Shown here: piece by piece, positions 1 to 12,015 of the stretch
Layout of the letters: every line of letters begins with the position of its first letter
How positions within the stretch are numbered: position 1 is the stretch's first letter
NCBI RefSeq assembly: GCF_000002985.6
Contig: NC_003282.8
Coordinates: forward strand, 8,928,001 to 8,992,000
From: Caenorhabditis elegans
Lineage: Eukaryota; Nematoda; Chromadorea; Rhabditida; Rhabditidae
Direction of reading: 5' to 3'
DNA length: 64,000 bases
Notes under the pieces: model-generated
What the model was told of the DNA's origin: nothing
Databases searched by the model: none
What the model saw: the letters and a program-made list of their open reading frames with translations, nothing else
Translations under genes and position numbers: made by a program

Positions 1-1029
1 TTCCACCAGTCCATGTCAATCCACAGGTAATGGTTTTTTGAAAACTAAAAATAATTTTGAATGATAATTTTATTATTTTCAGATGTTCCCCGGACTTCAA
101 GGAACAGTTTTATCTGACGCTGAGTTCGAAGATGTAATGACAAGAAATCAAACTGTATCATCGTCAGCTATAGCTCGAGCAATAACTGATGCATCTGTTG
201 GAGATATTAAAGGAGCATCTGAGACTATATTGACAGCAATTCAATTGATTAAAAACAGTCGAATTGGACATGATGAAAGATGCAGACAATTGGTTTATGG
301 ATTGGAAGTACGTTTAAAAAAAATCCTTCTTGAGCAAAACTCTAATTTCCATTGAAGTTTAAATGATAGAAAATGGACCTTAATGACCGTTAAAAAATGT
401 TCGATTTTTTATGATTTTTCGATAAAAAACTCGATAAAAAATTTTTCATCGTTTGTCAATTTATTAGTTATGTCTCTGTAAGAAAAACTTAATTGATAAG
501 AAATAAATTTACTGAAACAAAACTTTTTTGCTAACATATCAGTGATTTAAAATTTAATTTATAAATCTAAAAAAAACGGTGTTTCAAATCAAATATCAAA
601 GAAAAAATCAAGAAAAACCGATGAATCTAAACATTTATGCAAATTTGAAAAAAAAAACCATCAAAAATTCAGAAATTTAATTAAGTTTTTAAACAGTTAT
701 CTCAATATGGTCATTATGGCTTTTTTCTTTCATTTGATACAAAATTTCACAACGACCATACTCCACCTTTACAGAAATACAAAGTAAATCGCAATTTTTT
801 TTCATAATTATATATTTTCCAGCACACACTCAAAGGCCTTGAATCAAAAGGATATTCGTCTCGTTCAAAATCACATCGTGATCGTTCAAGAAGTCGCGAA
901 AGAGATCGCAAAAGAAGAAGACGCAGTCGCACTCGCTCACGGTTCGTTTTGGAGCAACAATTTTTTTTGAAAAAATATTTTTTTAGCTCATACTCGCGGT
1001 CACCATCTCCACGCCGTCGTCGTTATTAA
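1..1029 (+). CDS. cfim-2: CFIm68/CPSF6-like cleavage factor Im subunit, C-terminal part only
   Basis: This is the 3' end of a gene that begins before the window. Visible exons are 1-26, 83-307, 823-941 and 987-1029 (stop TAA 1027-1029), and phases agree at every junction. The protein end has a helical block opening with SDAEFEDVMTRNQTVSSSA, followed by an Arg/Ser-rich tail (RDRSRSRERDRKRRRR) ending SPSPRRRRRY. Human CPSF6 has the same order: the LSEAEFEEIMNRN helix, the ISSSAISRA motif, then an RS-like domain. CPSF6 is the large subunit of nuclear cleavage factor Im, which binds UGUA sites and influences poly(A)-site choice. Its RNA-recognition domain would lie upstream, outside the window. 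The RS tail is the part expected to bind nuclear import and splicing factors. Family assignment is strong; the symbol is from memory (D1046.1). Confidence 0.9.
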
Positions 1030-2440
1030 ATAACACGACTTTCTTCAAATTCAAGATTATTTCTATTTTACTCTTCAATTTTCACTTTTTCAACAATTTG
1101 GTAATGCCGATGCTTGCTTTTGCACAAAACAATTTTCAATTTTTCAGATCCAAAAATGTTATATAATCTCTAAATTTCATTCTCAATGTTCACTGGTCGA
1201 TTTCGATTTATTCTCACTTGCATACGGGATCTGCTCACTTGTACTCTAAAATTGTAAGTTTTTGACTTTTTAATTGATTTTCAGATTTGTTCTTTCAATT
1301 ACCTTTCATTGTTCTATTTAAAATCGTTTTGAATGTAACTCCTCAAGTATTGGGTCATTTCGAAATTTCAGTTGTATCGGGAGTATTTCGAAAAAAGTAT
1401 GCTATGAAATTTGTAACATTTTGCTAGTATTTATTGAGAGCACATTAAAATTGTAATATTTTCATTTAAAATAAGCTTGGGTTTGGGTAAGCATTGATTC
1501 TATAATGTGAAATTGATATTTTTTTTGATTGAAATAGATTTTTAATGGTGTTAGTTGTTTTTATCATTTAAGCTTCCTATGTGTTTAATTCTATATTTTG
1601 TCCTTTAAATGTAGTTTTGTTTATTCACTTACGTCTTGAAATTTGATAGGTTTCAGCTGAAATGATAATTTGAAAATTATTTGTTAATCCTTTTTGTCAA
1701 AAAATTTAAAAGTTTTAGGCATTAATTGTAATGTCAGTGATAATGTGAAGAAATAAGCATAGCTGATATTTTCTATTGTATTTTTTTATCTCATTTCAAT
1801 TGTATTTTCCAACAGGTCCAGCAGCATCCACGTGGCATCGAGTTCAAATCGGAATCGTCAAAAAAAATCCCCGCAAAATCCTCTCAACAGAAATTTTTTC
1901 TTGATCTGAAATTCACATTTTGTTTTCTAAAATTTCCAAACATTTTAAATGATTAATTGTAATTCGAGCACATTCGATGAAAATTCATTGAATTTGTTGA
2001 CAATTGTGTTGTGAATCCCGTTTCAATTCTTCAATAAGAATTTAATTGGTAAGCCAATATTTTTTATTGTATTTATTCACTTATCCAAAATCCCTGGTCT
2101 CATTTTCGTGAGTGCTTCCTTTTATTTTTCCTGATCCTCGCATTTACATGGTTGAAATCATTGCTTTCAGAATGTGTTTCAAGCAAAATAAAAAAAACTT
2201 ATGTTCATATTTCAGAATACTGGCTATCTTCCAACTCAACAATGATTCGTGTACACATTTTCTCATCAGTGCTCACTATTGGATTATCTTTTATAAACGT
2301 TGTCTTTAAAAGTTTTGTTTAATTTAATAAATTGCAAATAAGAAATGTGTTTTCATTGCTTCCTTTCCCATGAAGTCGAATTTGTCGACTGATGTAGTAC
2401 CTCTAGAATGAATTGGATATTTTAAATATGGAGTAATTTA
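1030..2440 (+). other. cfim-2 3' UTR and intercistronic region
   Basis: This stretch of 1.4 kb holds no convincing exon; the small reading frame at 2112-2309 has no coding character. The clearest canonical poly(A) signal, AATAAA, is at 2326-2331. If it is used, cfim-2 has a 3' UTR of about 1.3 kb, which is long for a worm gene. Weaker AATAAG/AATAAT-like words lie earlier, so a shorter 3' end is possible. A gene acting in poly(A)-site choice having a long 3' UTR would be a natural place for self-regulation, but that is inference only. Confidence 0.55.
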
Positions 2441-2441
2441 G
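2326..2441 (+). promoter_or_regulatory. Candidate operon junction (poly(A) signal plus SL trans-splice acceptor)
   Basis: AATAAA at 2326-2331 is followed 110 bases later by an acceptor-like AATTTAG ending at 2441, one base before the ATG of the next gene at 2443. A spacing of roughly 100 bases between an upstream poly(A) signal and a trans-splice site is the hallmark of C. elegans operons, whose downstream genes receive SL2. I infer that cfim-2 and the SAM carrier gene are co-transcribed. The acceptor is weaker than the usual TTTTCAG, and no clear U-rich element was identified. Confidence 0.5.
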
Positions 2442-2442
2442 G

Positions 2443-4290
2443 ATGCCATCAGAAGAAGGATCGGTGGTACGATGGCTCGTGTGTGGGGCGACAGCTGGTT
2501 TAGCAGTTGATATTGGATTATATCCATTGGATACAATTAAATCAAGAATGCAATCTAAACAAGGATTCATTGCAGCTGGAGGTTTTAAAGATATTTATAG
2601 GTGAATACTTGGAAAAAATGGATATAATTAGTTGGTTTTCGGACATTTGAGAGCTTAACCCAAAATTAAATTCAAAAATTCAGATAAATGAGGACGCAGA
2701 AAATAAACTTTCGAAATGGAAACAAAACGCTCCGCCCCCGAACCTAGGGTCTCGTTAGGTATTTGGCGGCAAATCTGTAAATCCAAACGTTTTAAAGTAG
2801 TTTTGCCAATTTCACCAATTTTCAAGTAATTTTCTTTTTTTAATCAATTTTGGCATAAACCTCATTAAACATATCTGGAAACATAACCAAAAAGCTTTTA
2901 AAAGTCAAAAATCGGTGAAACTCATCGAAAACGTTTGATTCACGGTTTTGCCGCCGAATACCTAACGAGACCCATAGCTCGTGGCCGGAGCGCCGATTTC
3001 AAAAGCGGCATTTTTCTGAGTTTTCTGCATAATAGCTGTAGATTAGATTCTCTATTTCAGGGGAATGATCTCAGTATTAGTTGGCTCAGCACCCGGAGCT
3101 GCCATTTTCTTCCTCACTTACAAATACATTAATGGACAAATGAAACAAGTAATTGAAGAAAGAAATGCTCTTGTGGATGCTGTTTCTGCAAGTTTGGCTG
3201 AAATTGCAGCATGTGCTGTAAGAGTACCAACAGAGCTTTGTAAGCAAAGAGGACAAGTTAATAAAAATGAACGACTGACGTTAATATGCAAAGAAATAAT
3301 GGAAACTAAAGGAATACGTGGATTCTATCGAGGATACGGTAGCACTGTGGCTCGAGAAATTCCTTTTTCAATTATCCAGTTTCCTATTTGGGAAGCTTTG
3401 AAGAGGGCAGTGGCAAATAAAAAAGTTAGTTTTTTTTAAATATCTTAATCTACAATCACAAAATATTTCAGGAATCAGGTCGTTGTAGTCCATTGGAAGG
3501 AGCTGCTTGTGGAAGTGTAGCTGGATTTATTGCAGCTGGTTTAACGACACCATTAGACGTGGCAAAGACACGTATCATGCTCACAAAAAACGGTCCAGCT
3601 CCTGGTATTTTGAGCACATTAAAAGAGGTGAGTCTGAAGAATAAAACAGTTGAAAGAATCAAATTTATTGCCAATTTCAGTTGTGTACATATTAAGTTGC
3701 CTATATTAATTTGCCGATTTGCCAATTTTGGCGGAAAAACGACATTTACCGAAGATTTTCGGCAAATTGTGGTTTGTACATTCTTTTTGGAAATTTCAGA
3801 ATTTCAATTTTAATCGGCAAAATTGTACGCATCCTATGAATGTTCTTAAATCTATTTTGAAAAATAAGAAAATTCTACGAAAATATCTAGAAAAAACGGA
3901 ACATTTTTTAAAAAGGCAGGCAAATTGATGTTTGGCAAACGGCAAATCGGCAATTTGCCGATAATCAAAAATTCCGGCAAATCGGCAAACCAGCAATTTG
4001 CCGAACGGCAATGGCCGCCCACTCCTGACTCACAGTTTTCCATAACTACCATATAAAAGTTTTGGCGAAAAAGCGGCAAAGCTTATCTATCACCTTAATA
4101 AATCGCTTTAAGAATTGAACTAATTATCCTCTATCCAACCATTTCTTTTTAATTTCAGGTGTACACATCAAATGGAGTACGTGGGCTTTATTCTGGAGTC
4201 GTACCTCGTGTAATGTGGATTTCAGGCGGTGGTTTTGTTTTCTTCGGTGCCTATGAAACAGCAATGCATTTTACCAAATTTTTAGATTAG
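2443..4290 (+). CDS. Mitochondrial S-adenosylmethionine carrier (SLC25A26-like)
   Basis: Exons are 2443-2600, 3061-3424, 3472-3627 and 4159-4290, coding 269 residues, the usual carrier size. The three signature repeats of mitochondrial carriers are visible: PLDTIK at residues 28-33, PTELCK at 109-114 and PLDVAK at 201-206. The second and third repeats ([24 protein letters not shown]) are typical of the SAM carrier SLC25A26 rather than of other SLC25 proteins. The protein exchanges cytosolic S-adenosylmethionine for S-adenosylhomocysteine across the inner mitochondrial membrane, feeding methylation and lipoate/ubiquinone synthesis there. The start ATG lies one base after a probable trans-splice acceptor, suggesting operon expression behind cfim-2. 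Introns 1 and 3 are filled with foldback repeats, described separately. From memory this is D1046.3. Confidence 0.9.
2690..3005. repeat. Inverted-repeat (foldback) element in intron 1 of the SAM carrier gene
   Basis: The block GGGTCTCGTTAGGTATT with GGCGGCAAA at about 2748-2775 reappears reverse-complemented near 2950-2973 (TTTGCCGCC with AATACCTAACGAGACCC). Weaker pairing extends outward to GCTCCG/CGGAGC and inward through AAACGTTT. The arms are about 100 bases with a middle near 2850. Nothing in it codes. It resembles the many short non-autonomous foldback repeats of C. elegans; I cannot name the family and saw no clear target duplication. Confidence 0.75.
3690..4080. repeat. TTTGCCG/CGGCAAA-rich repeat in intron 3 of the SAM carrier gene
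   Basis: Intron 3 (3628-4158) is long for this gene and is packed with alternating TTTGCCG and CGGCAAA words. They are densest at 3925-4020 (CGGCAAATCGGCAATTTGCC and similar), with partners near 3715-3760. Because TTTGCCG and CGGCAAA are complementary, the transcript can fold on itself in many registers. It ends beside GGCCGCCCACTCCTG, an end seen in dispersed C. elegans repeats. It accounts for the spurious short reading frames seen here on both strands. Confidence 0.7.
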
Positions 4291-5948
4291 TCATCATTTA
4301 TATTGTTGGTTTAGTTCTAGATCCTCTCTAGTTGTTTCTATTTTATTTTTTCCCTGTTACTCTAGGATTGCCCTGTCTGTTCTTTTTATCAATCAATTTT
4401 CATCAGTCCATCTGGATTGAGTCACATTCTCATTTTTCCTCCCAATACTTTCTGAACACATACCACATCACTCAAATTGTTCTTTTTCCTCCATTTTTCT
4501 TCCGACTTTTGATTGTTTTCCCTTCATATCTTTTGATAAAATCCATTTTTGCAGAAAACTGATTTTCGGTTTCTGCACAAAAATAGTTTCAGAATATTGA
4601 AAACGACTAGTCTATTCATATAGATGTTCTCTTTTTTTCAGATTATATAGGACCAGTTTTTGGATTGATGACTTTGTCCCCCTTCTTTTACTGTTCTCGT
4701 GTATCTACATAAATTTTTAGCGCATTGTTTCTGTTTTTATTTTGTTTTCTTTATTAAAATTTATATTTTTAAAATGAAAGCTAAAGCAATTTTTAGTTGT
4801 TGGCACAAGTCTACACAATTTAAAAACTCACAAAATAGTGCTGAATTTTATAATCCAAAGAATATCGAAAATTTCTGAAAAGTTTATTGTAAAAAACTTT
4901 TGTAATCTTGAAACATGGATTTGGCAGATTTTAAGTCATTAGACATAATTCTGGCATAATATATGCTGTACATGTTCCGCATTTAGATCTGTTACTACGT
5001 TGAATGAGATTACTTCTGAGATTACTACTTCAAGCTTCTGAGAAGCCACTATGAGCATTTCAGAAGTAATCTCATTAATCTTATGAGAAGTATACTATAG
5101 TGAGAAACTATAGCGATGATTACAGATAGTGAAAACCGGCAAATACTGTTTATTGTTTCTGGAATTTTTACAAGAGAACAAGAGATTATATCGTGTTTTT
5201 TTATATCTAGCCAAATGTTCATAATAAGTTCTGATCATTTCGTCGTATTGAATAAATTTCTAGAAAATAAAAAAAAACGATATGAAAATGTATTAAAAAA
5301 AAAACTCTTTTTCATATCTAGAATATAAAATGGGATAACGTAGTAAAAATACGTCCGTAGCAAAATAGTACAACGTAGTAAATTATCTATGTGGGCTTAT
5401 CGTTCATTAAGATGTTCAGGAATAATGAAAAATAATTTCATCGTGAGTCCTGGTGTGAACTCTACTTCTCTTATTTCAATTAAGCTCAAATAGGGAAAAC
5501 ATTCACGTTTTCTTCAGCCGTAGGTTCTTGTGGCAAGAGGTAGGCGTAGGTTGCCTTGAAGGCGAGGTGAGTTTGTGCCTGCATAGAAATTTACTGGAAA
5601 ATCTAAACTATGATTAATTTTTATCACTGATCACGAGTTATCAACTATAAAGTAGTTCAAATATTAAAAACAAGCAGAATAGAGAAACAGAAGGGTGAGT
5701 TTCAGGATGATTCATCTGCAACCATTCTCTTCAATTTTTCACATTCTCTCACTTCAAAACGGAATTGTACACAAATTTACATGTTTTACGCATTCTTCTT
5801 CTCCAACCCTTTTTTCTGTCCGCTTCGATCGAAAAACCGAAAAATAGGTGACACGGTCTATTCAAATAATACCCGAAACACCATCACCCCTTCCATTTCA
5901 ATAGGCTGCTCTTTCCGTATTCGAAATTTCGAAAGCTTTTCCTGTTCA
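4291..5948. other. Intergenic region after the SAM carrier gene
   Basis: The first 450 bases are probably the 3' UTR of the SAM carrier gene; ATTAAA-like signals occur near 4750-4775. The rest is AT-rich, with a short palindrome (5003-5076) and a GTAGGCGTAGG-type dispersed repeat near 5519-5585. A pyrimidine-rich stretch near 5725-5830 precedes the next gene. No reading frame here has splice sites and composition that support a gene. Confidence 0.5.
5003..5076. repeat. Short palindrome with 17-base perfect arms
   Basis: AATGAGATTACTTCTGA (5003-5019) is exactly reverse-complemented at 5060-5076, with a 40-base loop that itself contains a smaller AAGCTT hairpin and AGAAGC. It could be a short foldback repeat or a 3'-end structure of a readthrough transcript. 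No protein is associated with it. Confidence 0.7.
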
Positions 5949-5996
5949 GGTTGTTGGCAAAATCGATGATTTTTGGAAGACGAACAGCCGAACGAG

Positions 5997-8900
5997 ATGA
6001 TTACGGCGGATAATCTTAAAACGTGAGTTTTCAGAAGAAAGTTATAAAATAGAAAACCAACGATGAACACTTTTGAATTCAGATTTTTAAGTCATTAAAT
6101 CTTCAGAGTTTCTGAGTTTCTAAGAATTTTTTGCAACCGCAGCGAAGTCTTGAAAATTTGAAACCAACACTTATCAATTTTTTAGCTTAAGTTTTCATGT
6201 ATCGTTTCAAATTTATGTAAAAACTTTGACATCCATTGTAACAGGAGCGAAAGGGTGGCAATATCGTAGTTGGAAATCTTTAGCAAGAAAAAACCTTCAG
6301 CAAGATTTCGACACTGCAAAAGCTTTTTGGTCGAGACGAAGGGAAAAGTATATATCGAAATTGTTTTCCTAGAATAATTATTTCAATCATTGCAAAATAT
6401 TTGTAAACCCTCATAATTCTGCTTTACTGGTCAGCTGGTTTTTTTTTAACTAGATGTGAATCACGATTGTTTCAGAACCAACGAAAGTTCAATAAAATAC
6501 GTTGGGCTCTTTTTTATTGAACAAGCATTATCATATAAAAGTATGCTTTATATTATACATACTTCAAGAAATAAATTTTTAAACTTTAATTTTAATAAAT
6601 TTTCAGCCCAATCTTCTCTGCAACTCGTTGCACCAATGATCATCTTCCCGCCTATAAATCATTTCTTCATCGTACTCGTTTCCTTCTACTTCTCCTTGTT
6701 ATTCTTCTAAATGCTACTGTCTACAGTAACACAATTCTAATCAATTTCTCAGTGATTTGTATGTCAGAAGAGAAGATTAGCACGATGTTCAATGGATCTC
6801 ATAATGATTGTAAGTTGAGACATGAATCTAAATTGTTTTGGAAAGTAGTGTCACTTGGCATTATAAAATAAAAATAAAGTTTAAAAACTATTCAACTTTA
6901 GATGAAGTTCTCCGTGAAGCAATTGCAACAAGTATGAACGATTTCCGATCAATATGGTTCACATTTAGTTCAATTAAACAGAGTATTATGTTTATGATGT
7001 CACCATTGGGATCTTTACTTGCAATGTATCCTACTTGGATGTTAATTATGGTACGTCTCTTTTCTGATCATTTAAATAAACATTAATCTAGTATGTTATC
7101 ATATGTAAACGCATTCTCAACATTTTTAATCGATTTTCTGAAATGAATGCTATCCGTTTGTAATGAAATTTTCAGAAATTCGGTTACCGTCGCATCTGTT
7201 CAACTACTTGCCTCATTTCAACATTCCTCACTGCTTTCCTCCCATGGTCTATATTTTTCGGGTTCCCATATGTTGCCACGTGTCAATTCCTGCTCGGTGC
7301 CACTGCTCCATCGGCTCTTCTACTTGTGCCAAGTGTCATTCGAAAGTGGTCAACACGGAAGAATGATCACTTCTGTTTTCTTGTTCTATTCACTTTTCAA
7401 CAGGTCAGAGTGTGTCTTTTCAATAGGTCAAGCGGGGCTCTGTCGGGGGTAAATATCGTTATAATGCCAATTGTGAACCGGAAATTAAATTTGAAGTGGG
7501 GAATAGAATAATTTGAAACGAAAAAGCGGAAATGATTTTCAAATTTCGAAGTTAAGATTCAATAATACAATGTTTAAAGAACGACAAAATTTCAGATCTC
7601 TCCCGCCGCTCTTTACCCAATTGCTGCATACATCTCAAAAACTTTCGTTGGGTGGCCAGTAATCTTCTATTTTCAATCAATTTTCAGTTGCATCGTTACA
7701 ACTGTCTTTTTCTATTTTTATAAGTAAGCTACCACAGTTTTTATAAATGAAATATATTCTAACAATTTGTTCAGAGAAACCCCAATTCGGCATGCAAATG
7801 TATCGGATAACGAACTACAAAAGATACAAAGAAATGAAGCAGTCCGAGGGAATATTGATTATAAAGTAGGAAGTTTTTTTTGATAACTTCAGATGTAATT
7901 ATTTATTTCAGAAAATGTTTCTTTGTCATCAATTCCAATCTGTGTGCTTCTCCATTTTTATATATTTTATGACATTTTCATTTTTTGTTCAATATCTTCC
8001 TTCATACCTGTACGATATTATGGAACAATCAGTTGAGAAAACTGCATGGACCGTTTCTCTGATTATTGTAATTTCAAATTTTACGTTTCTTCGTCTAAAC
8101 TATAATAGTCTGGAAAAAACATTTAAAATTGAAGAAATGTTCAATTTTCGAAGTATTTTACCAGATTTGTATTTTTGAAGGAAAAATGCAATAACTCTTA
8201 AAATTTCTTATACATATTTTCAGATTGTACATCTAATTCTTAAAATCTTCATATCTCGAATATTCGAAAAAAATCCATTGCTCACGAACATCTATTCAAT
8301 CAAATTTTTGCAATTTTCCAGTTTTGCCGGTTCAGCTGTGATTATGATCACGCTCTTTGTTACCAAGTGAGAACTTTTTTTGAAATATAATACCATGCAT
8401 GTACAGTTATATTTTTTTGCAGATTCCATTTTGACATTCAATTGATCTTATACGCTGCCATTTTTGCATTCCTTTCTCTAACTTGGCCATCAGTTTTTAA
8501 AAGCTCAAATATTATCAGCAAGTAAGTGTGAGAAACTATTTCACGTTTTTTCAGTTATTGAAAAAATGTATTGTTTATAATTTACAGTTTCAGCTTAGTT
8601 ATTCGATAAGTATTTTTTGAGCCTTACCAAACTTGAGGAATGATGAAATTTCAGCAAGTACTACCTCCCAGTAATGGTTCGAATTCACGTCGTTCTTTTT
8701 TATTTTGGATCCTTTGCATCAAATATTCTTCCATTGGTCCTTGGAAGAAACACAGAGTCATGGAATAATTGGAGGTAAGCAATTTATGTTTGAGAAAGTG
8801 GCCAAGTATCGATTATTTTATTGCCAGCTTATAGAAAAGTGCAACGTTCATTAAAATTATATTTTCCGCGATTTCTAAAGTTCAAACAGCAAATAGCTAT

Positions 8901-9400
8901 CTACAATAAAATTTTTAAAAATGCAGGTTTTGAAAAATAGAAAAAAAAAATAATGTGTGACTAAAACTTTTTTATTTATTCAGATGGATCTGGCTCGTAT
9001 TCGCTGTTCTTCTCATTGGCTCCGTTATATTATTTTGGCTAACATTCCAGTTTGAAAAATCAGATTGGGATATAGTGATACCTGTTGAACCACCACAACC
9101 TCCTCGTCCCGAAGATATTGCACCAGTGTCACATCCAAGACCATGTCAATTTTCTACTTCTTTTGATGATGAGGTACACTGAAATAGTATTTTAAAGATA
9201 TTTTTAACCTATGAAAATTCTTTCAGATAGTGGTTTCAATAATATCTCGTGGATTGGATCGATGTGATACTTGCAAAAAACATGGAATTGACGCTAGAAT
9301 TCATCCATCAAATGAAAGTGAAGTTATTCCGACGAGAAAAATGTTTGATGAACTTTTGCAGCAGAATCAAGAAGATACTCTGACAGTTACAAGATTTTAA
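5997..9400 (+). CDS. Divergent SLC17-like major-facilitator transporter
   Basis: Thirteen exons: 5997-6022, 6270-6347, 6607-6809, 6902-7050, 7176-7403, 7596-7723, 7775-7865, 7912-8067, 8224-8366, 8423-8521, 8655-8774, 8984-9173, 9227-9400; 594 residues, all phases consistent. About twelve hydrophobic segments are visible. The first (TRFLLLLLVILLNATVYSN), the GATAPSALLLVPSVIRKWS stretch and GWPVIFYFQSIF follow the SLC17 (organic anion/phosphate) pattern, but the family is only loosely matched, so substrate is unknown. The cytosolic tail after the last membrane segment has a Pro-rich part and a CDTCKKHG motif. The 5' end is the weak point: the acceptor at 6269 is poor, while the better acceptor at 6244 puts a stop in frame. 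A trans-splice acceptor at 5949 fits a start at 5997. Exons from 6607 onward are solid. A poly(A) signal lies at 9441-9446. Confidence 0.78.
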
Positions 9401-9440
9401 TTGAACACGACTTATAGTCAATAACAAGAAACTAATGTAG

Positions 9441-9446
9441 AATAAA
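9441..9446 (+). terminator. Poly(A) signal AATAAA of the SLC17-like gene
   Basis: A canonical AATAAA starts 41 bases after the stop codon, in an AT-rich context followed by an A-rich run. This gives a compact 3' UTR typical of worm genes. Confidence 0.7.
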
Positions 9447-11802
9447 TATTTAAAAAAAATTTAGTGTACATTCCATAAAATCAACTTCAAATTATATTTA
9501 ATAATGACCAAGGATCCGCCAATCTTGGTTTTTGTTTCTGAAAAAAGAAACATAATGTCCTTCTTTTAAAAATCATACATATATAAAATTTTTTTGTCTA
9601 ACCGAAAACAATTGTTGAAAGAAAAATAATGTAAACAGTTGTTAAGTATAATATACAAGTAATTGACAAAAAGTGATATGTGTACAAATATTAGAAAAAA
9701 ATAGAGTAATGAAGAGTAAAAGCACTTGAAACACTGCGAGAAGTGGCTATTTCCGTAGAAAATCAAGAGTTATGTGTTTTGTTTCGTACCAAGCTTTACG
9801 TTTTAGTTATATCTAATAGATTTGATAGAAATTTTGGATAGAGTATTTTCATTCAAGTTGTTTTTGCGCACTGTATGTTTATCATGTATAGCAAATTATG
9901 CAACCAAAAATAGAAATATTTTATTGTAAAATTGGGATGTATGTAGTTGATGATGATTAAGACAGGTCGACGCCTGTTAGCTAGTGACTCACCGGAACAA
10001 TATGAACTGTACGATCTAGCAGAATCTGTACGCTTTTGTAAAATTTATGAAAAAAATCTGGTCTTGAAATGTTTATATTTTATTCTGTATTCTATGAAAA
10101 TCAGAATTTGCGAATTATAAGATTACATTTAAATCACAGATTTATTGCCCACAGTATCAATTCATTAATCTTCGGTAAGAAATTGTTTTTACTGGGGAAT
10201 GAATTTTTAATTTCCAAAATACTTTCAATTGTTATCTTTTCGTAATTTCTACAAAGTGAAATTCCATGATTATTGTATTTGTATACATATGCAAATACCT
10301 TGAAAGTGTAGCTAATTGAATATTCAACTTCGTGAATATGCAAACATTATGAGCCTTATTGGTTGGTCCAATTATTCTAGTTTATTTTATTCCTGAATAA
10401 GTTTATTTGGTTAATTATACGTATATTCGATAATGTTGAATTGAGCTTCGGATTGGGAAAACTAAGAAAATTAAAGAAAACTATAGATATATCTTTTTTT
10501 CCAATTTTCTAAAATTTAATAAAGATTCAAATATCCCTACATATTAATCCCATTAACCAAAACGACCTGTTGAATGGTTCTCATACAAATTGTTAAATTC
10601 TTAACAAGATATGAATAATTCATTGAAATGTTCAAATACAAGATGTATCTCTTTCTTTCTTTCTGTCCTTTTCCAATTGAAATGTCCCCTGCTCTCTTTC
10701 TCTTCTTCAGATGGTAATTCGATGCGACTAGTGGTTTCCTGTTTTGGAAATTGAACATACTCACACCCAACAATGAAAACGAAACCTCCCCCGGTTTATG
10801 TTCTTGTTATTGTTTCCTGCTTTGTTTTAGACATTGCTCTTTTGGTTTTTTCTGGTTTTTATTATTGATGTTTTGGTTTTTTTGACATCCCCTCAATTTT
10901 TGCATAAGGTAAAAATTAAAATTCCGAAAATATGTTTGTAGATCCTATTCGTAATTCACCAAGTGATACCACAACAAGTCTTTTCGTTGTTTTTTATTGC
11001 CGCTTTATGTTGGCGCGGAAGATGGAAATTTTATTTTAAAATTCTGGAAATATTTTGGAAGAAATCCAAAAAAGATTAGACATAGGTATTCGCAAAAATC
11101 TTGTTTTTAGAGTTGTTTTTTTGTGGTACGTCTGTATGAAATTGTAGACTTTAAAAATCTACTCATCAAAGTTTAATAGACATTTTCCCATCCCCAACAA
11201 AAGTGAAAATAGTTCATTTTGCAAGCTTCTCTCTAAAATGCGTTCCGTTTTGATTCGGCTGTCAATTTAAATCAAATCGTTCATCTATTTACGTAGTGGC
11301 GAAATAAAGAGACACGCTTATCCCAACCTCCTCCCGATTATCCAACTGTTATCTTTTCGATTCTCCGTTTAATCGTTCATTTATTTATTTCAATCATTTC
11401 ACACCTTTTCATTATAATTTGTTATATTTTTTGGAGTTTTTATTATTTTTACTTTAAATACCCTGGAGTTTAAAATTAATTTCTGTTTGCTTGAAAAGTT
11501 GAAACATTTGGCTTCTTGTCGGAGAACTCAGTAAGTTCTTATTGAAAACAATGTTTGGTTCAAAATTAGGTATACGTGTTCTCTTCATCTTTTTGTAATG
11601 CAAATATAATGCATATTTAATGAGAGAAATGTGAAAGAAGGATAAAGAAAAAGGAGAAGACATTTGGTTTTTTGATGTTGCAGGAATTACTTAATCTTTG
11701 AAAAGTACATTTCAAAGCGAGGATTTTTCCTGCTTCATGGCACTTTGATTTTAAAAAAACATGTATTTAGATATTTTGTGAAGTATCACTGCAATTGAAT
11801 GA

Positions 11803-11817
11803 CCCCCCCCCCCCCCC
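11803..11817. repeat. Poly(C) tract
   Basis: Fifteen consecutive C residues interrupt AT-rich sequence. Similar C runs occur at 19307-19318 and 20759-20771. On the complementary strand these are G-tracts, which worms maintain with the DOG-1 helicase; they are prone to deletion in its absence. Confidence 0.95.
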
Positions 11818-11959
11818 TCCGCGCAAAAAAAGAAAAGTCTGAAGAAGTACTAGTTTTCAAAAAAAGTGTAGGTTCATGATATCAATACTTAAAATTATTG
11901 AAATAATTTTTCAGACAATACATAGTTTCCAAAATAATCATATTTTTTATTATTTTTGG

Positions 11960-11963
<4 letters not shown>

Positions 11964-12012
<49 letters not shown>
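11964..12012. repeat. (CT)n microsatellite
   Basis: About 24 uninterrupted CT dinucleotides. GAGA/CT repeats are common near worm promoters and have been linked to germline expression and silencing. No gene start is visible close by, so its role here is unknown. Confidence 0.95.

Positions 12013-12015
<3 letters not shown>

Noticed and set aside
8588-8610. Micro-exon in the SLC17-like gene after TTTACAG
   Set aside because: Joining it gives an immediate in-frame TAA; skipping to the acceptor at 8654 keeps the frame and the membrane segment.
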